From positions 3,968,001 through 4,032,000 of the forward strand of contig NC_088318.1 of assembly GCF_910592395.1 (NCBI RefSeq): a stretch of DNA of 64,000 nt. Reading direction: 5' to 3'. Below, piece after piece: positions 24,730 to 35,880 of this stretch. Under the pieces are notes generated by a model, which saw only the letters and a list, made by a program, of their open reading frames with translations, made no database searches and was not told the DNA's origin. The DNA comes from Lineus longissimus (Eukaryota; Nemertea; Pilidiophora; Heteronemertea; Lineidae). A program made the position numbers and the translations under genes. The first letter of the stretch is position 1. Every line of letters begins with the position of its first letter.

Positions 24730-27700
24730 GAAGACCACCAAGCTTCAATTGAACCAAAACTTGTATTCATGCCAAAAACCAGAAAGAATGTTTGCCCAAT
24801 TACCTCATTCTGAAGCCCAAGCAACTATATTTATCAAAGACTAACTAAATACACTGATAGGATTACATAATCGTACTTTAGTCTTAAGTCATCCTGAGTA
24901 ATAGCTCATATGTTATGCATAATACAATAATGTAGGAGTTTTTACCATGGGTGCATGTATGCTCGCATGTAAGTATACGCCTGCATAACATACATGCAGC
25001 TATCCATTCGCCTAATCATGCCACACTGGCAGAGAACCAGAACTTGTTCATGTGGGCTTGAAGCCAACAGGATATTATCACGTATTACAGACATAGGCCC
25101 CTGCTCTCTGCAAAACATGAATGGGGGATACTACAATGCATTAGGCCTAAAATTATACAAAAGTCAAATTCTTTCATTAGTTTTGCTGACTCTGGAAAGG
25201 GTTCACTTGAACCCCAATTTCCTGAACTGAAAGTTAACTATGCAGAAGAGGCCATCACAAGCTCCACCATACATGTACCTTCTACTTCAAAGAGCAAAAA
25301 AACACATCTTTTCCAAATATATTTCTTGAAACCATGCTAAAGCGCCTCAAATAGTCTTTTCTATTATGCTTTGATTTTAACAGCTAAGAAACTGGTGTTA
25401 TGATAGTTGAAAAAATCAAAATGAAATTGAAAAAAAAATTGTGGTTGACTGAAAATAATCCTGCCCTGCGATGGCTATAAAAAGAGGGCTAGTCAAATAC
25501 AAGAATGCAGCAGTAAACATGCAACTAGCAACTATTCCCTTCCATCACAATGATTTTCCGGCCAAAAAAAGAATTCAAACATTTCTGTTTTTGGATGGTT
25601 AAATGATAGTCGGAAGAAAAAAGAGGAAACAATTTGTGAGGAAAAAATCCAATATCCTTCCAGTAAACACTTCCCGAATACTTGTCCTTGGGCCATGTTA
25701 GAATCTGAAGTTTTTTCCCATCTTAATCAAATCAAAATTTCATTGTATTTCAAAAGCAAATACGCAAAATTGAGTTTTTCATAGAAGATAAATCAAGGAA
25801 AAAAGTCTGCGACTGCTCCTCTGGTTGACCTTTTGACCAAATTTAGACATAATTTTTTCATGACATTTTTTCTTGAATAAAAAGGTTTAAAAGCAGAAGC
25901 AGAGGTCGTCATCCTTAGGCAGTAGAATAAAAACTGAGTGTGCAATCAAAAAGAAAGTTTTTTTGTGATGGAAAAAGAATCAGAATGTTGAAAGAAGTCC
26001 TTATCACTTTTTTTCGACAAAAATATTAGACTTAAAACTATGAGTTTGACGATGAGTTTGAAATACATGTATGTAACAAATTCTATTTCAATAAAGCAAT
26101 TCAACAAAACAAACTAATCACTCCACAAAAACTTTTTAAAACAATTTTCCCTTCTCTGATAACTGACAGACTGAGAGAGGACAACCAATATTAAGCAAGC
26201 GACCGTTTCCATAGAAACCTGCATATCCAAAGAACAAGAACAACGACAGATGGATTGATGAATTCTGTATGGCTTTTAAAACAGAAGTCATACATATATA
26301 TTCAGTAAGAGCAATTGGTATCACTGAACCACTGATTTTTTTGATGAATGGATTCCACTTAGACTACCTCTTGTAAGAATACTGTCTGCACAAGACTTTA
26401 TAAGGGAATCTGACCATGAACACAGTGGGATTTTTGCCGACGTTGGATTAATTTCGAGATAGGTCCAGATATTGTCTCAACAACTGTAACTGATATGATT
26501 GAACACCTGCAAAAGCGGAAACTGCAACGATCTGTGGTGGAAGCGGACCCTAGTGATACCGAGGGTATATTTGGTTGTATTTAATTTAGTTAAATTGTCA
26601 TTTATTAATTGTGTTGTTAGCCCTATGTTAGAACCATTGCTAGGCTTGTATTTCTATAACAAGGAACTGGATTAGGCATTCCATGTTGGTATTACGTATG
26701 GTGATCATCGACATAACCATGTTGATACCACAACACGGGTGACCAAAGTCATGCCAAAACTTCCAGCTGGACTTCGCTTTACCCTTGCGTCACTGGTCAA
26801 GTTCCTAGAAGTTGTAGGTGTATATTGTGGTTCGATACATATGACCAACAGAATGTTGATGATTGCTAGGACTTAAAGCTAGTCTCTCTAGAAACAACCC
26901 CGTGACGACAGAATGTTTGGCGTATTCGCCCACTGAATTGAGTTCCTTATTTTGGTCATTAGTAACCTAAAACAAAACACAAAATGATATAAATTCTAGC
27001 TTGATTCCTAGTTCTAGAGAGATCAGGATAGATCGGAGTAGGCGAGGTCCACAATAATCTATGTACAGCAAGACTGATCCAATAAAGAAGCATATAGACG
27101 AATCCTGTTGTCCAGCTGTTTAAAGATCAACCAAACTAGGAGGATGTTGGTTTCACTAGTAGCGAGAGAGTCGTACTGAAGAGATAATCAGATATTTCAA
27201 AGCCAAGGTAAAAGTTGTACAACAATTGACATTGGGAGAAGTCAGTAAATGACGGGAGAAGGAATTCGACTTTTGCTTGTAGGCAATGCAAAAAAGATAA
27301 AATTAAGTTCATTTCAATGCTTTTTCTGAATTTTCAAAACAATGACAAAGACCGGCTTTCAAAAGCGTTTTAGAATCATATCAACTTCAAACATATTTTG
27401 ATGGACATCCACATGGACTTGATCCCCTGCCAAAAATAAAAGTCGACCAAATTTAAGGTATTTTGTACCAAAATCAATGCTGAACTGGTTTGATAACAGT
27501 ATTAGTTCTGAGCTTTTTTATCGAAACCATGTTCAGATGCAACAAAAATGCAAGTACCGACGTACAAGAATGAATATTTTACCCCTATAAACCTCACTAA
27601 AGTGATGAATTCTTCCCCACTTATTTTTATGTTAAAAAATTATGTTGGCGAAAGTCACAAGTACTTTTTTAAAAACTGTATGCTGTGTTAGTTCAATAAT

Positions 27701-28780
27701 TAATGCAATTTTCATGCGTATCTGTAGTTCAACTTCAATCAAAAACCTGAAGAACGTTGAATATTTCGAATAATGCCTAGAATGTAATTGCTGTTTCATG
27801 TCCAAAAAGCAATTAGAACCTGAATGCATCATGCAAATGAATTCAGTGAATTGATTTTCTAAAGAATTTCAAAATAGTATACATGTACAAGTTACTTACT
27901 ATTGCCCGCAAACGAGTGATTTCTATCGCTACGACCTATGACGATTATCATGACAAGGTTTCCAAACCATCTCAAGGTCTCCGGCACATGAGCAACAGTC
28001 CCCATCCGAAAAGTCTGCGACCGGCCATTTTTACGGCTTAAGAACAAACTGTCACCTGCATTCAAACTGATTTGATATGGATCGCGAGTCAAACCGGCGA
28101 CTGACGGCTTCTTGTCACAGTAACTGCGATGATCATGACCATAAATGACAGACTTTTGTCACAAGTCACACAGGGCGTGGCGAAAAAAACTGCTCGTTTG
28201 CAGGGCACTTTTCAATGAAGGTGCAGCGATATGATGCTCAAAACAGCCAAGGACAGCCAACATGCTTGATGCGAAAAAAAGCTGTGGCATACAACAATCA
28301 TAAGAAGCTATCATTAGCGTCGAAAGTTTCTCAACGACCTGGAATTTCACCGAATCCCTCAAACCACACTTGACCAAGATTAAAGAATGGGCAGTCAACA
28401 ACTTAACTAAACTCTGAGCAACTCTCCCTCTCCCGCATGCTTCTGATCTTCATCGATTCTGAACATAAAATAAAACTGTACCGTTTTTAAAAACTACCTG
28501 TTTACTGTGAGACAGCGCAGAAGCTAAATATATTGACCAAAACGGACATGTAAAAATGACACGGTCACTAAAACGTTGAAGGCTACTTTCTAAAAACGAA
28601 AAAGTCAGCAGTATGCTTGCATTGATAGCAAATACCATTTCCATTATTTATGTTATTATTATTCATTATCTGTGCTATCTACCGAATCAACAATAAATAG
28701 TCCTCACATTTGTCCTTATTCTCATTTACCGTACACTTTTTCTGAAATTAATACTACATCAATATATTACTTCGTAGAAG
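24730..28780. other. AT-rich interval, no gene recognised; possible minus-strand 5' exon near its right end
   Basis: No conserved coding sequence seen. On the minus strand a good splice donor (GTAAGTAAC) follows 27900. The 500 bases upstream of it (28400-27900) are less AT-rich and hold several short open frames, as a 5' exon might, but I find no matching downstream coding exon. Confidence 0.35.
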
Positions 28781-28782
28781 AA

Positions 28783-28790
28783 TCCCTGAG
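28783..28790 (-). promoter_or_regulatory. miR-125/lin-4 seed-match octamer in TRIM71 3' flank
   Basis: Read on the minus strand this is CTCAGGGA, preceded by T, giving complementarity to the first nine bases (UCCCUGAGA) of miR-125/lin-4. It lies about 700 nt after the TRIM71 stop, inside a plausible 3' UTR. Confidence 0.5.
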
Positions 28791-29492
28791 ATAAAGTATT
28801 GCCTTTGGCGTTTGAAATAATTTGTATAACACCTGAGCAAGAAGTATGGGTTTTTTCCTGAGTTCCAATACACACACATAGTATGATGAGAGTATCGCAC
28901 TCTCACTCTCAGGGGCAGATTTACCAATGACTGGGGCGACCGTTATTCACCAAAGAAAAAATTCATAAAAAATATCCATCACACGGCCATTCCAATTTGA
29001 TTGTTTGTTTTTCAAAAAATTTCGACCCGATGGTAAAAAAGACCATATTTCAAACGTTATGTCCTTTGCCACAGCTTTCTGGTGTTACAGAGAATTATCC
29101 AACACTACTGTTAGTGTCATTACTGCCACCCACTTTCTTTTTTGTTGAGAACAATTCTCCCTTGAAAAAGTATTACACCAGCAAGTTAACTAGATTAGAT
29201 AAAAAATTCACACATCCTGATCTTCAAGTGATTTGATACCCCCGCATCCTAAATTGACTTGGAACGTATATAAAATTATATTTTTTTAATTTTTGCCCAC
29301 AGGAAATCCTAAAACTGAACAATCAAATTGGTATAGCCTTAGAAGTACAGCGACACTCATCTATGAGTACTGTCAAGCCAAGCTTTTTCATTGGTAAAAT
29401 CGTTACCCTGTCTCCGGTCACCCCGGATGCGTGGACAAAAATATTGTCTCCACACCTCAGTCCAAGGGTTAGCCACCTGTAGAGACTGGTAC

Positions 29493-31799
29493 CTAGAACA
29501 GTTGAACACGATTGTTGCCAAAGTCCACCACGACCAATAAGCCGTCTGGTGAAACAGCGATCCCAGAGGGTCGATCTAAATTACCTGGTGCCCCTCCCTG
29601 GGATCCAAACTTACACAAAAACGTGCCATTTGGCTGAAAAATCTGGACCCGGTAGTTTCTGGAATCGGCAACTATGATGTTACCCTCCTGATCAACCACA
29701 ACACCTTGGGGTCGCATGAACTGACCATTTCCGGAACCCTCTGTACCCAGGAACCGTGCCGACTGAAAGTCTGGCTGAATCACAAGCAAACGATGATTAT
29801 TGAAATCTGTTACAAAGGCATGACCGAGACTGTTGAAGGCAACACCGCGTGGCGAATCAAAATGGCGCCACAACGGACCTTCGAACCCGTATTTGTTCAG
29901 AAACTGACCATCTTGTGTGAAAAGTTGAACCCTGTGGTTGCGTGTGTCTGATACAAGGATCTGGTTCTCAGAGTTACACGCCACGTCCCACGGATAGTTG
30001 AACTGCCCATTCTTACCACCTTTCTCACCAAACTTGAGGAGAAAAACACCTTCAAATGTGAAAATCTGAACTCTGTGATTATCTTTATCTGCTACGACAA
30101 TTCGGTTTTTCGCATCGATTTCCACGCCAGCTGGACGATCAAACTGTCCATTTCTTGATCCTGGTGAGCCGAACTGGTGCATGAACTTTCCCCTGGAGGT
30201 GAAGATCTGAACCCGATTGTTCGAACGGTCTGCAATGATGATGTTACCATCCTTATCACAACAGACTCCCCATGGCCTGCAGAGTCGACCCTCAAGTTCG
30301 CCTTCGCCGCCAAAAACGAATTCCGGCAAACCAGTCGTGGCAAGTTTGGTGTAATCTCGCCCGCTGCGAACAGTCACTGTAAAAGGACTATCACAAACAT
30401 GCTTACCATGAATTGTCACAGAGATAATGTGACTACCCTCGATCTGCGGACGATAATTCGCAGTGTAGGTTCCATTCTGACGATCAACGATTTCTGCACG
30501 ATACAGGACGCCCTCTGGACTCTGAATTATCACATCGATTGGATCGCCTCCCACCATCCGAGCATCCCCGTGATGATCCTTGGCTGCGATTTGAAAGTAC
30601 GTCACCTTCCCTTTGAGGGCGCGTTTCAGTCCGTCGCCAGTGGCCACACAATTTGGAGCATAGGCGCTGCTACTGATGAAGCCCATGTGACAGATGGCGA
30701 CATGAAGTGCAGCGTCTGGTGGCGTAAACACAATATAATTGTCCTCATGAGGTTGAAGATAGTTTCTCAGATGCCGCATGTTGTTTATTGACAAAACCAT
30801 ATCATCTTTGGTTTTAAGGACGTCAACATCAGTACCCGATTCCAGTGAAAGACGAACCTTTTCTACGGTGCCAGACAGACCACATAAACCTTTTTTCAGT
30901 TCCTCAACTTGCAAATGAAGCGACTTGCCCTTCACCTGACGAATTCTTTCCACTTGCCGCAAGAGCTGACGTTCGCGGTCCTCAAGGGCGTGAAGATGAC
31001 GGAGTGTTGTTTGACGCACCTCCGTCGCGACGGCCTGAGCTTGCGTTTCGACCTGTTCTGCCATTCCCTGAGTGGCTTTTATACTGTCCTCTATTGCTGA
31101 TATACCCGCTTCAGCATCTGATAGAAGTTTTAATGTTATACTTTTTGAACTTTCGACGGCGTCTTGGAGGTAGATGAAGCTATGCCTGAGGTGATCACTC
31201 ATGGTACATTCACGACAAATAGGTTGCGAGCAAGTATCACAATACAAACGTAATACTTCATGTTCATGTTTACTACAAAAACTAGGAGGTCGGTCCGAGA
31301 CTGGTTGAATAGGCGAGGCCACAAGCTGTGGCTGAGGTTTACTGGTTACAGAGTTATACATAAAGCGTACTATTTCATGATCTCTGGTGAGACGCACTCT
31401 TTGATGGGCACGCACACATTTATCACACAAGAATTCTGTACAATTACGACACTGTGAGGTAGCTTTACTCCCGTCTTCACACGAACTGCAATAGCGCGTT
31501 TTCTCGAGTTCCCGAGGCGATTCATATTCCTCTTCCTGAGTGACGACGTCAAGAATGTTATTGATGTTATTTATGAATGAATTTGATGGTAATCCATCCA
31601 CTCCCGCATCCCCTAAGGACATCCTCTGATGACACGTGGGGCACTGGACTATCCTGTCCTCACCCCCGCAAGCCAGGTCATCGAGACATCGTCGACAAAA
31701 TGAATGCATACACGGCAGCACTTTCGGGTCTTCTAAATGATCCAGGCAAAGCTGGCATGTGGACCTGTCGCCGAGCTGCTCTGGGTATGCTGCTGCCAT
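29493..31799 (-). CDS. TRIM71: TRIM71/LIN-41-type TRIM-NHL RNA-binding E3 ligase, intronless CDS
   Basis: A 768-residue protein from the first ATG (31799) to TAG (29495-29493). The frame is open for 23 more codons upstream but has no ATG there. Domains in order: RING (CQLCLDHLEDPKVLPC...CPTC, about residues 15-57), B-box 1 (CSSCEDGSKATSQC, about 103-142), B-box 2 (CSKHEHEVLRLYCDTCSQPI, about 172-214), coiled coil (about 214-330), filamin-type Ig domain ending 'SPFTVTVRSG' (about 380-480) and six NHL repeats to the C-terminus (repeat cores DRSNNRVQIF, DKDNHRVQIF, DTRNHRVQLF, DFNNHRLLVI, DSRNYRVQIF, DFGNNRVQLF). The NHL part is closer to vertebrate TRIM71 than to TRIM2/3, and like TRIM71 it ends directly after the last NHL strand. 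The family represses mRNAs bound through the NHL propeller and is the classic let-7 target in worms and vertebrates. Vertebrate TRIM71 has introns; here the CDS is one exon. Seed matches for let-7 and miR-125 lie in its leader and CDS. Confidence 0.95.
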   Translation of the reverse strand: MAAAYPEQLGDRSTCQLCLDHLEDPKVLPCMHSFCRRCLDDLACGGEDRIVQCPTCHQRMSLGDAGVDGLPSNSFINNINNILDVVTQEEEYESPRELEKTRYCSSCEDGSKATSQCRNCTEFLCDKCVRAHQRVRLTRDHEIVRFMYNSVTSKPQPQLVASPIQPVSDRPPSFCSKHEHEVLRLYCDTCSQPICRECTMSDHLRHSFIYLQDAVESSKSITLKLLSDAEAGISAIEDSIKATQGMAEQVETQAQAVATEVRQTTLRHLHALEDRERQLLRQVERIRQVKGKSLHLQVEELKKGLCGLSGTVEKVRLSLESGTDVDVLKTKDDMVLSINNMRHLRNYLQPHEDNYIVFTPPDAALHVAICHMGFISSSAYAPNCVATGDGLKRALKGKVTYFQIAAKDHHGDARMVGGDPIDVIIQSPEGVLYRAEIVDRQNGTYTANYRPQIEGSHIISVTIHGKHVCDSPFTVTVRSGRDYTKLATTGLPEFVFGGEGELEGRLCRPWGVCCDKDGNIIIADRSNNRVQIFTSRGKFMHQFGSPGSRNGQFDRPAGVEIDAKNRIVVADKDNHRVQIFTFEGVFLLKFGEKGGKNGQFNYPWDVACNSENQILVSDTRNHRVQLFTQDGQFLNKYGFEGPLWRHFDSPRGVAFNSLGHAFVTDFNNHRLLVIQPDFQSARFLGTEGSGNGQFMRPQGVVVDQEGNIIVADSRNYRVQIFQPNGTFLCKFGSQGGAPGNLDRPSGIAVSPDGLLVVVDFGNNRVQLF
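31065..31072 (-). promoter_or_regulatory. miR-125/lin-4 octamer inside TRIM71 CDS
   Basis: The minus strand reads CTCAGGGA, in the coiled-coil coding region (codons for T-Q-G-M). Confidence 0.4.
31167..31173 (-). promoter_or_regulatory. let-7 heptamer (CTACCTC) inside TRIM71 CDS
   Basis: The minus strand reads CTACCTCC, a match to let-7 nucleotides 2-8, just after the second B-box. Confidence 0.4.
31455..31462 (-). promoter_or_regulatory. let-7 octamer (CTACCTCA) inside TRIM71 CDS
   Basis: The minus strand reads CTACCTCA across the A-T-S codons of B-box 1. Confidence 0.5.
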
Positions 31800-31834
31800 C
31801 GGGGACGTTGACCATTGGGCCTTGGACTTGACGT

Positions 31835-32031
31835 TGAGGTAGTACAGGAAATAGGCCAAGCTGAGCAATCCGATTACACACAGTGCAGTACATTACACTG
31901 TGTATCAACATACATGAACACTTTCACAAAATGTCCAACACTAAAAACGGCACTGTTTACGGGCTGATTTCATATTCCCTGAGGTAGAGACTGAGCGTGA
32001 AGGTACCACAACATCTTAATTTATGAGGTAG
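31835..32031 (-). promoter_or_regulatory. cluster of three let-7 octamers in TRIM71 leader, one fused to a miR-125 octamer
   Basis: On the minus strand CTACCTCA occurs at 31842-31835, 31987-31980 and 32031-32024. The first is extended to TACTACCTCA, complementary to let-7 nucleotides 1-10. The second continues into GGGA, so CTACCTCAGGGA contains both the let-7 octamer and the miR-125/lin-4 octamer CTCAGGGA, sharing four bases. All lie between the inferred promoter and the ATG. Confidence 0.65.
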
Positions 32032-32118
32032 ATCTGACCAACCGGGCCTCCTATGTTCTTTTGGGCCAAAATGTTCGTGTTTATGTGGTACGGCATGCAC
32101 TACGAGTCGACATCAACG

Positions 32119-32188
32119 GCGCCATCTTACTACGGGTGGGCGTGGCCACCTATTTAAAGAGCCCTGTCAATCAATTACCGTCCAATCA
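32119..32188 (-). promoter_or_regulatory. candidate TRIM71 core promoter
   Basis: Reading the minus strand: an inverted CCAAT box (TGATTGG, 32188-32182), a TATA-like CTTTAAATA (32159-32151), a CACCC/KLF-type box (CCACGCCCACCC, 32145-32134) and a YY1-like AAGATGGCGCC (32129-32119). The YY1-like motif lies about 25 nt past the TATA-like box, where a start site would be expected. This gives an unspliced leader of roughly 320 nt. Confidence 0.45.
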
Positions 32189-32199
32189 ACGGGTGGCGC

Positions 32200-35100
32200 T
32201 GCTTCAGCAGAATTCCAGAGTATTGTTGTATTTACTCGCTAAAATCAGTTTTAAAAGCACAAATTCGACTTTGAAATAGTTTACTAGAATCCAGAATATC
32301 GTATCCAATGCATAAAACACTTTCTATCAAATATAGGACCATGAAATAGTAGTTTTTCCCTCTAATTTCGAGCGTAGAATTCCGACCCTCGCTGGACAAT
32401 GCTTCATGAATGAAATAGTGGCCCCAATGTGCGCTCACCAAGGTCACTCGAGGGCGGGAAGGCCGGATCGCTGAACAATATTACGTAACTTACGGAATAA
32501 TTACACAGTTATGCAAGTATCTAAGGCTACGCCAGGGCAATGGCTTTTTTGGTTCTTTTGAGTTTTGCTTTCACTGAGAATTCGGCCGCAGTTGAGGTGG
32601 TTCACAAGAATCCCGGTACATTAGACAAAAGTAATTAGACAACGGTATTTTCGACAAAGTGAATAAGACAATGATAATCACGAAAATTGTCATTTTCTAA
32701 TTTACTGGATACCGGTTTACAATACTGCTCTACACTCCGGACGTAGTGGACCGGCCTCGTTCCTAACCATAAGGATGACGCGATGGGCTGCCAGGGAGTC
32801 TAATACTCACAGGTCATATACTCATAACTATAACCATTTATCCCCATTTTCTCATCCTCAATGTTTTGACATTGCTATGCATTTTCTATGCCAAAATGGA
32901 TGTGCATTGCACCGGCCTCGTCCCTCACCCTAACTGATGAGATATTAGGCTACGAAGGAGATGACGAAATGGACTACTCTGATATTAAAGCTATAATCAT
33001 CACCATCTCCATTCTCTGAAAAAAGTACCGGACTACACTCCGGTAGACTCCCTGGGGAGTCCATTGCGTCATCCTAATTAATTGAATGTCCATTGCGTTC
33101 GGAGTGTACACTCCAGACGCAGTGGACTGGTGTCATCTCGTCCTGTCGTTGAGGAAAGACAATCATAATGACTGCATGGTCCAACTGTCCCCCGTAGATG
33201 TAAAACCCTTGATGGTCAAGATGCATCCTAGAGTGCATTGATGGACTTCGGGCGAGGGATGGACATTCATTGATGTGGGTGGGTGTGTGCTTTCCGCACC
33301 ATCACAAAGATAAGAAACCACTGATTGTTTTTAATCCGCTATCCTGATACACAGATCAGGAAGTTACATAATAATGCCACCTGTACCTGTGTCTTCCTAT
33401 CGCGCTCTTCGTGTTTGCACGAGAAAACAGGATTGAAGATCAAATATCCTGGGAACATTCCTTGATGCATCCACCCCATAGCTTTCATTTTTCGGTGGGG
33501 AGTGTCATCGAAAGATTGACGAAATTTGGCGGGAATAAGATGCGTCCACGTGGTTCCACTTGCTTGAGTTATTTGTCTTTACCAAATGTTCAGTTCACTT
33601 TTGTTCAATTATTTTCAGTATTGCCTCCATAGCCTCCGCCCATACTATGGACTGAACTGCATGCAATGTCAATACGGCCTCCTAAATGCGCGCGGGAAGT
33701 GTTTTAGAAGTCGCGTCGTCGCAATTTAATTTGGCAAAGGTGAACAAATTACAATTCATGAATGTCCCGAATTTTACACACTGAATATAAATGTCATTGT
33801 GTGGGTTTTGTCAAAGCATATCCGGAATGTGTCTCTGGAATAATGATCTGATTGAATCGATGCCAACAACTCTTAATGTGTATAATATCGAAATTGGCTG
33901 CTTGACAAAAAAACTGTAAACCATAAAATACTATTACTATAACGGCAGTGCATCCTCGTGCATGCAGTGCTTCGCAGGAAGGATGAAAGTCGTCCCGGTC
34001 TATCGGAACGCTAAAATTTGGTCATAACCAACCCACGACCCGGAGCAAACAGCAAATAACGTGACGTGACTGAGTCTCTGAGGCTGTTTATTCCTGCTTC
34101 ATCACCAAGTGTCACCATGCGACGGCTCCTGGTCGACTTGGCAGTCCATCATATTCTACAGACCAAAGACTTTACAGACCTCGTTTTTTGGCGCTCATTT
34201 TTTTTATTATTGGAGATTTTTATGAAATCTAAAGTGATATTAGATCAGAAACAGTTTCCGCATATGCCCAGAAAGAAATTTTTGAAAAAAATAAAATTTT
34301 AGTACCTTGATTTTGATGAAATAGAAGTCTGTAATTCTCAGAATTCGAAATAAGAAAAAACAGACCAACTTCAAAGGCAAATTAAGATATTTTAAAAACA
34401 TTTTTTAAATAAAAGATTAAGTTTGTTATGTGGAGGGTGATACAAAGATTATGAGTATGTCAACAAACAATCGATAATTTTAATAGTTAAAGAAATATCA
34501 CGGATTTTCTGAACACCTCTCAAAACGTCAACAACAAAAAACATGGCCGCTGGAAGGGAATTTTTGTGAAGTTTATTATTAACGCTTTCGATATTCATCA
34601 AAATTACAAGTTGTCATTCGGTAAAAGTAGCCTAAAATGGACTTTGAAAGCAAGCACAATTTCGCAAATATTTCAGACAGAGTACGCCTAGTAAAGGGTT
34701 ATGGACTTGGTACACTATGTAGCAACACTGCCATGGTGCGCTATGAAGGGGGAGGGTACATCCAGAAGACATGGGACCACCACGTAGAACCTGACACAAT
34801 TGGGGACAAGGCGCACCAAGTAGCGAAAAGGAACATCCATTAGAGGGAAGGGCCAGGCCGGTCTACTGTCTCACGGCAAAAGTCATTTCTGAAGAACATG
34901 GTTCTCCCCAGCAGATAAACAACATCAGAGACTTTCTATACAATGTATAGAAAGACTCTGACAACATAGAACCACGGTAAATCCATATGTGTCATATTTC
35001 GTAACTGTCAGGTATACCGCCATCTAAGCTAAGAAATTGGAACTAGGCATTTGCGTAAAATTTAAAATATCGCCCGTTTTTTTTGGGGCGTGGGACGATT

Positions 35101-35880
35101 TACAGCTGGAACCCCTGAACCAGCTCCCGCAGATCCGTCATTCATCAAGTCAAAGCAAGTATGAACCTGGTTTAATCATGCGGTTTATTATTCACAATGT
35201 GATCTTATTTCTGTTCCTGAAAAGTTGTTTTCAGTGTATTTTCTCCTTGAAATCGATCACTTCAGGTACTATTACTGTGCATACCTAGCTAAATTAGTGT
35301 CTAGTTTCGTCTCTGATGACATTTATTTCGTAAAAATCGCTGTTTTTTTCTAAAAAGGTGTTTTTGTGGTCATTTTGGCTGTTTATTTCGAGGGTACGGT
35401 AGTAGGTCATCGTTCACTCGATAACTCTTTTTAAAATGAAATAAACGCGTTTTAAGATACATGATATGAATTGATATTAATATTCGTTAAGTGGGATTGT
35501 CGGTGGACGTTCATTGTTGAACAGTTGTGCTGGAATTACGAAAATATATCGATATCGTTGAGAGTTCATTCATTAGGGGCCTGCTCTCAATTTTCCTTAC
35601 AAAGTTACAACGCCTCTAGCACTGGGCAATTGCCACCATCTTGAAAAGCAGTGCCGCGGATGGCTATCGCATCGCCACTACGCATGAGAACACGATGGCT
35701 GCCCTGCGCTGCATTGATAGTTCGTAATAAATTCACATAAAAACACACCAGAAGATCTCCGATTTTATTTACAAAGATCATATTTTGTTATTTATTATAA
35801 AACAAGCCATTTTACCACAGCAGGTGACACATATTAGGCCTGAATAAGACTTTAGAATTTGAAGTGGTGGTGACGATGCC
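32200..35880. other. intergenic, repeat-bearing; no gene recognised
   Basis: Contains the inverted repeat at 32732-33112 and a 23-bp near-perfect small palindrome at about 34932-34954 (CTTTCTATACA arms). 'AGAGGGAAGGGCCAGGC' near 34845 also occurs near 7731, hinting at another dispersed repeat. No conserved coding sequence seen. Confidence 0.5.
32732..33112. repeat. inverted-repeat element, arms about 70 bp
   Basis: The left arm (32732-32803, containing 'AAGGATGACGCGATGG' and 'CAGGGAGTCTA') pairs with the right arm (33042-33112, containing 'TAGACTCCCTGG' and 'CCATTGCGTCATCCT'). 'CACCGGCCTCGT' is present in the spacer and in the left arm. Probably a non-autonomous foldback element. Confidence 0.6.

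Noticed and set aside
30177-30791. 204-codon plus-strand open frame
   Set aside because: It is antisense to the TRIM71 NHL and filamin coding region, has no domain resemblance, and is explained by codon bias of the real gene.
31835-31856. Plus-strand TGAGGTAGTA as a let-7 gene
   Set aside because: Only ten bases match mature let-7, the rest diverges and no hairpin partner is present nearby. It is better read as a target site on the minus strand.
31802-31868. Extended TRIM71 N-terminus upstream of 31799
   Set aside because: The frame is open but begins at TTG with no ATG, and vertebrate TRIM71 starts close to the RING. I take 31799 as the start and the upstream part as leader.
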